Assembly: GCF_900187875.1 (NCBI RefSeq)
Contig: NZ_FYEX01000001.1
Location: 248,001-312,000 of the forward strand
Direction of reading: 5' to 3'
DNA: 64,000 nucleotides
From: Polynucleobacter victoriensis
GTDB lineage: Bacteria; Pseudomonadota; Gammaproteobacteria; Burkholderiales; Burkholderiaceae
The notes beneath the pieces are model-generated. The model made no database searches. It had not been told where the DNA came from and saw only the letters and a list, made by a program, of their open reading frames with translations. Every line of letters starts with the position of its first letter. Within the stretch, counting starts at the first letter, position 1. A program made the position numbers and the translations under genes. Positions 60,376 to 64,000 of this stretch are shown piece by piece.

Positions 60376-62250
60376 TTAGTGCAGTTGTTTATATATCTGC
60401 TCAGCTAGAGCTTTAGAAATACCTTCTACTTGCTGTAGCTCTTCTATGGTGGCATTGACCACACCTTTAAGTCCACCAAATCGTGCAAGGAGCTTTTGCC
60501 TTCTCTTAGCCCCAATACCCTCAATCTCTTCTAAACGAGAAACGTTCCTGGCCTTTTGACGCTTTGCCCTCATACCTGTGATTGCAAAGCGGTGCGCCTC
60601 ATCTCTGATTTGGGCAGTGAGTAACAATGCAGGACTTTCCAAACCCAAAGTCAGCGGTTCGCGCTGGTCAGCAAAAATGAGTGTTTCTAGACCGACTTTT
60701 CTGCCCTCACCCTTCGCGATACCCACAATCATATGGATATCTAAACCCAACTCATCAAAAACTTCTTTGGCCATACTAACCTGACCCTTACCACCATCAA
60801 CCAACACAATGTGCGGCTGCTTTTCAGTAGGTATCTCCTGAAAATTCGCATAACGACGATGCAATACTTGGCGCATCGCGGCATAGTCATCACCAGGAAT
60901 AATGTCATTGATGTTAAAGCGCCTGTACTCACTGCTTTGCATGTCATGCTTCTGATACACCACACAACTAGCTTGAGTTGCTTCACCAGATGTGTGACTA
61001 ATATCAAAACATTCAATTCTGAGATCTTCGGCATTTTCAATATCAAGATTGAGCACATCAATCAATGATCTTGTTCTAGCTTCTTGACCGCCAGCCTCAG
61101 TCAGGCGCTTGGTCAATGCCAACTCTGCATTGTTCTGCGCCATGGTGAGCCAATGTTTTCTTTGACCTTGAGGCTGCCTAAGTATTTGTACTTTTTTACC
61201 TGCCTTGTCATTTAACAATTGCTGCAGCTCTTCATTATCTGGGGTGTCTTTAAAGTCTTGTATCACCATAACTCTAGGTATGAGTTTTAAAGACTCTGCG
61301 TCATCACTTAAGTAGTGTTGAGTAATAAAAGCTTGCATAACCTCATCGCCATCAGGCATTGCATCTTCTTTAAAGCGACCCATTTTAGGAAAGTAAGCTC
61401 TATCACCTAAATGCCTGCCACCTCTGACCATTGCCAAGTTAATGCAAGCCAAACCACCTTTCATGGCAATAGCCAAGACATCCACATCACCCTCGCCTTC
61501 AGCCACAGCATCCATGGACTGTTGCTGCAATACTTGTGACAAGTCAGCAATACGGTCACGCATCATGGCCGCTTCTTCAAACTGCATGTTTTCACTGTAG
61601 GTAAACATGGCTTTTTCAAATTCAGCCATGACACTTGCATGATCACCCTCTAAAAACTTCATCGCCTTATTAACGTCTTCGGCGTAGTTCTTATCTGTGA
61701 TTCTGCCAACACACGGTGCACTGCAACGATGGATTTGATGCAATAAACAAGGCCTGCTTCTATTTTTAAAAACCGTGTCCTCGCAAGTTCTAATCTGGAA
61801 AACTTTTTGTAAGATTTGGATACTGTTTCTAACAGCCCAAGAGTTAGGGAATGGCCCAAAGTATTGATGACGTTTATCAACCCTGCCGCGGTAATAAGCC
61901 AATCGCGGATATTGATGACCTGAGAGCATCACATAGGGATAAGATTTGTCATCCCTAAAAAGAATGTTAAATGGGGGCGATAGTTCTTTAATGAGGTTGT
62001 TTTCTAAAATCAGCGCCTCAGTCTCAGTGCGTGTCACTGTAGTTTGTAGCGACCGAATTCTGGTGACCATGCGCTCAATGCGTGGTGAACTAAGATTTCG
62101 TTGAAAATAACTATTAACGCGCTTTTTTAGATCTTTTGCCTTGCCAACGTATAAGATTTGCCCTGCTTCATCAAAAAAGCGATAAACACCCGGCAAACCG
62201 GGTAATTTTTTAACATCATTTAAGAGGGTTTCTGGAGTCTCATTCGACAT
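60376..62250 (-). CDS. uvrC: Excinuclease ABC subunit C
   Basis: A 624-residue protein with GIY-YIG nuclease ([20 protein letters not shown], then [14 protein letters not shown]), a UVR region ([20 protein letters not shown]), the RNase-H-like half ([31 protein letters not shown]) and C-terminal helix-hairpin-helix motifs ([20 protein letters not shown]). It makes both cuts in nucleotide excision repair. Its ATG at 62250 shares bases with the earP ATG. Confidence 0.97.
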   Translation of the reverse strand: MSNETPETLLNDVKKLPGLPGVYRFFDEAGQILYVGKAKDLKKRVNSYFQRNLSSPRIERMVTRIRSLQTTVTRTETEALILENNLIKELSPPFNILFRDDKSYPYVMLSGHQYPRLAYYRGRVDKRHQYFGPFPNSWAVRNSIQILQKVFQIRTCEDTVFKNRSRPCLLHQIHRCSAPCVGRITDKNYAEDVNKAMKFLEGDHASVMAEFEKAMFTYSENMQFEEAAMMRDRIADLSQVLQQQSMDAVAEGEGDVDVLAIAMKGGLACINLAMVRGGRHLGDRAYFPKMGRFKEDAMPDGDEVMQAFITQHYLSDDAESLKLIPRVMVIQDFKDTPDNEELQQLLNDKAGKKVQILRQPQGQRKHWLTMAQNNAELALTKRLTEAGGQEARTRSLIDVLNLDIENAEDLRIECFDISHTSGEATQASCVVYQKHDMQSSEYRRFNINDIIPGDDYAAMRQVLHRRYANFQEIPTEKQPHIVLVDGGKGQVSMAKEVFDELGLDIHMIVGIAKGEGRKVGLETLIFADQREPLTLGLESPALLLTAQIRDEAHRFAITGMRAKRQKARNVSRLEEIEGIGAKRRQKLLARFGGLKGVVNATIEELQQVEGISKALAEQIYKQLH

Positions 62251-63388
62251 GCGTTGGGATATTTTTTGTCAAATCGTCGATAACTATGGTGATGCCGGTG
62301 TGTGCTGGCGTCTAGCTAGAGCACTGTCACGTCCATCTCCTTCTTCATCGCTTTCTTTGTCTAACTCTTTGTTAACAGGATCTAGTCATGATGATATCCG
62401 CATTCGTTTATTTTGCGATGATTTAAATGTTTTAAATACCATAGCCCATGGTGATGCTGTAGGCTATGGCGCTAGTTTAGGCATTGAGGTATTACCATGG
62501 TCTGCCGCAGAGTCTGCTGAGGTTTTATCTGATGTTGGCAATGTGGTGATTGAGGCTTTTGCTTGTCACCTGCCACAAGCTTATGTGACCGCCATGACCC
62601 ATCGAGCTGTGGCACCAATATGGATTAACTTAGAGTATCTAACTGCTGAGCCGTGGGCCGATGAGATGCATCTGATGCCATCACCACAAAATAATGGTCT
62701 CAAGAAGTTTTTTTACTTCCCTGGCTTCACTCCCAAAACAGGTGGCGTCACTTTTGGCAATTGGGATGAAGTAGTTGGCGTAGTAGGTACAAGCTCTACC
62801 CCAAAATCTTTAAGTGATTCTTTAGCTAAATGTCGTGCCGGCGCCAAACGCATATCTATCTTTAATTACCGTCATGCCCCATTAGATCAATGGCTTCGCT
62901 CTTTAAATAGAGCTGCAATTGATCATGGTGATGTTGTCGACGTACTCATTTGCGCTGGTCAGAATGTTTCTATTGCCACCTTGGCAGCTGAATTAACTGC
63001 GCTGCAATTGATAGAGCTGCCATTTGTGCCACAAGAAGATTACGACTGGCTTGTGGCCCACTGCGACATGAACTTGGTGCGCGGTGAGGACTCATTCGTG
63101 AGGGCTCAATGGGCCGGTAAGCCATTCATCTGGGATATCTATCCTCAGTCTGATTCTGCCCACGAAGTGAAACTAGATGCCTTTTTAGAGCGGTATTTTG
63201 AAGATGCTCCTCCAACGGTTAGATCTCTTGGTATATCTGCCATGAAATGGGGTTCCCCCACAGACTGGTGGGCTCAATTAGGGGCTTGGACCGAACATTC
63301 TGCTGCTTGGCGACAGAAGTTAGTGGGTTTAGGTCATTTAGAGGGTAAAATCTTAGACTTTGTGAAATCTCAGGAAATATCGCGATGA
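62249..63388 (+). CDS. earP: EF-P arginine rhamnosyltransferase EarP
   Basis: A 379-residue DUF2331 enzyme: [25 protein letters not shown] at the start (recognisable in [17 protein letters not shown]), [62 protein letters not shown], with its donor-site residues. It transfers rhamnose from dTDP-rhamnose to Arg32 of EF-P, whose gene follows with a 4-base overlap. Its ATG overlaps the divergent uvrC ATG. Confidence 0.96.
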   Translation: MRWDIFCQIVDNYGDAGVCWRLARALSRPSPSSSLSLSNSLLTGSSHDDIRIRLFCDDLNVLNTIAHGDAVGYGASLGIEVLPWSAAESAEVLSDVGNVVIEAFACHLPQAYVTAMTHRAVAPIWINLEYLTAEPWADEMHLMPSPQNNGLKKFFYFPGFTPKTGGVTFGNWDEVVGVVGTSSTPKSLSDSLAKCRAGAKRISIFNYRHAPLDQWLRSLNRAAIDHGDVVDVLICAGQNVSIATLAAELTALQLIELPFVPQEDYDWLVAHCDMNLVRGEDSFVRAQWAGKPFIWDIYPQSDSAHEVKLDAFLERYFEDAPPTVRSLGISAMKWGSPTDWWAQLGAWTEHSAAWRQKLVGLGHLEGKILDFVKSQEISR

Positions 63389-63945
63389 AAATTGCTCAAG
63401 AACTCCGCGTAGGTAACGTTGTTATGTTGAATGGCCAACCATTGGTTATTCAGAAAACTGAATACAGCCGTTCAGGTCGTAACGCTGCTGTAGTTAAGAT
63501 GAAGTTTAAGAACTTGATCACAGAAGCGCCTAACGAAGGCATTTTTAAAGCTGATGACAAATTCGAAGTTGTGATCTTGGAACGTAAAGAATGTACTTAT
63601 TCTTACTTCGCAGATCCAATGTATGCATTCATGGATACAGAGTACAACCAGTACGAAGTTGAAAAAGACAATATGGGTGATGCCCTTAACTATTTGGAAG
63701 ACGGCATGCCAGTTGAAGTGGTTTTCTACGAAGGTAAAGCTTTATCAGTAGAACTACCAACAATTGTTGTTCGCGAAATCACTTACACAGAACCAGCTGT
63801 TAAAGGCGATACAAGCTCAGGCCGCGTGCTTAAGAGCGCAAAGATTGCTACAGGCTACGAACTACAAGTTCCTTTGTTCTGTACTGAAGGTGACAAGATC
63901 GAGATTGATACACGTACTGGCGAATACCGCAGCCGTGCTAACTAA
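63385..63945 (+). CDS. efp: Elongation factor P (rhamnosylated type)
   Basis: A 186-residue [23 protein letters not shown], then the loop [14 protein letters not shown] with Arg32 (SGRN), the residue glycosylated by EarP, and the OB-fold ends ([20 protein letters not shown]). It rescues ribosomes stalled on polyproline. Translationally coupled to earP. Confidence 0.97.
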   Translation: MKIAQELRVGNVVMLNGQPLVIQKTEYSRSGRNAAVVKMKFKNLITEAPNEGIFKADDKFEVVILERKECTYSYFADPMYAFMDTEYNQYEVEKDNMGDALNYLEDGMPVEVVFYEGKALSVELPTIVVREITYTEPAVKGDTSSGRVLKSAKIATGYELQVPLFCTEGDKIEIDTRTGEYRSRAN

Positions 63946-63958
63946 TTGATGTTGTTCA

Positions 63959-63983
63959 ACATTCAGTTGATTCAACTGAATGT
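63959..63983. other. Hairpin downstream of efp
   Basis: ACATTCAGTT-GATTC-AACTGAATGT, 14 bases after the efp stop, with no T tract behind it, so it may only be an mRNA end stabiliser. Confidence 0.5.
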
Positions 63984-64000
63984 GCGATAAACCACCCTGC

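Noticed and set aside
1..64000. CRISPR arrays, insertion sequences, integrases, prophage genes, rRNA
   Set aside because: Scanning the sequence and proteins showed no direct repeat arrays, transposases, integrases or rRNA; the two toxin-antitoxin pairs are the only mobile-type genes.

Overview
The window looks like a chromosome segment of a free-living betaproteobacterium of the Burkholderiales. The evidence is EarP next to an EF-P with Arg32, the DUF934-containing sulfate assimilation operon, the HemP-ExbBD-TonB iron block and a TakP-like TRAP transporter. Base composition is clearly AT-leaning for that order (estimated by eye, not counted), which would suit Polynucleobacter or a relative; the genus is inference. 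Gene density is high, no gap without a gene exceeds 300 bases (the longest, about 260 bases, is upstream of the MFS gene at 22.5 kb), and there are no insertion sequences, prophage genes, rRNA or CRISPR arrays.

Layout. 0-4 kb: end of a class I fumarase, murI, a tonB-exbB-exbD set, a DUF2256/TIGR03643 pair, a PLD-type nuclease and tRNA-Leu. 4-8 kb: a TRAP transporter (binding protein, small and fused large permease). 8-13 kb: penicillin acylase-like hydrolase, 2OG-Fe dioxygenase, and a chalcone-isomerase-like/DUF3833/DUF2878 trio. 13-20 kb: higBA toxin-antitoxin, hydroxypyruvate isomerase-like enzyme, MOSC protein, phosphatase, small membrane proteins, pirin and WrbA-like flavoprotein with a MarR regulator carrying a striking operator-like dyad, DsrE-like and Lon-N-like proteins. 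20-24 kb: an MHS-family transporter with a large periplasmic insertion and three small membrane proteins.

24-32 kb holds the assimilatory sulfate reduction operon on the minus strand (tauE-like exporter, fpr, cysI, DUF934, cysH, cysD, cysN, cobA) with a siroheme chelatase gene overlapping its end. 32-45 kb contains an MFS transporter, small proteins, Old Yellow Enzyme, a siderophore receptor with PiuC, a Fur-box-led tonB-exbB-exbD-hemP operon, a thioesterase, a CMD protein, DUF3108, dehalogenase, NUDIX and a Pal-like lipoprotein.

45-58.6 kb is the most interesting part: a sulfur locus with sulfate uptake (sbp, cysTWA), a CysB-type regulator, a small NIL/ACT-like protein, an inactive-looking EAL protein flanked by tiny membrane proteins, and then serine O-acetyltransferase, a family 2A (SrpI-type) encapsulin shell and a cysteine desulfurase carrying a roughly 150-residue disordered N-terminal extension, followed by cysK. 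Together these genes can take up sulfate, make cysteine, and desulfurate it inside a protein nanocompartment, which fits a sulfur storage or buffering role. The window closes with tRNA-Cys, tRNA-Gly, pgsA, a second toxin-antitoxin pair, uvrC, earP and efp.
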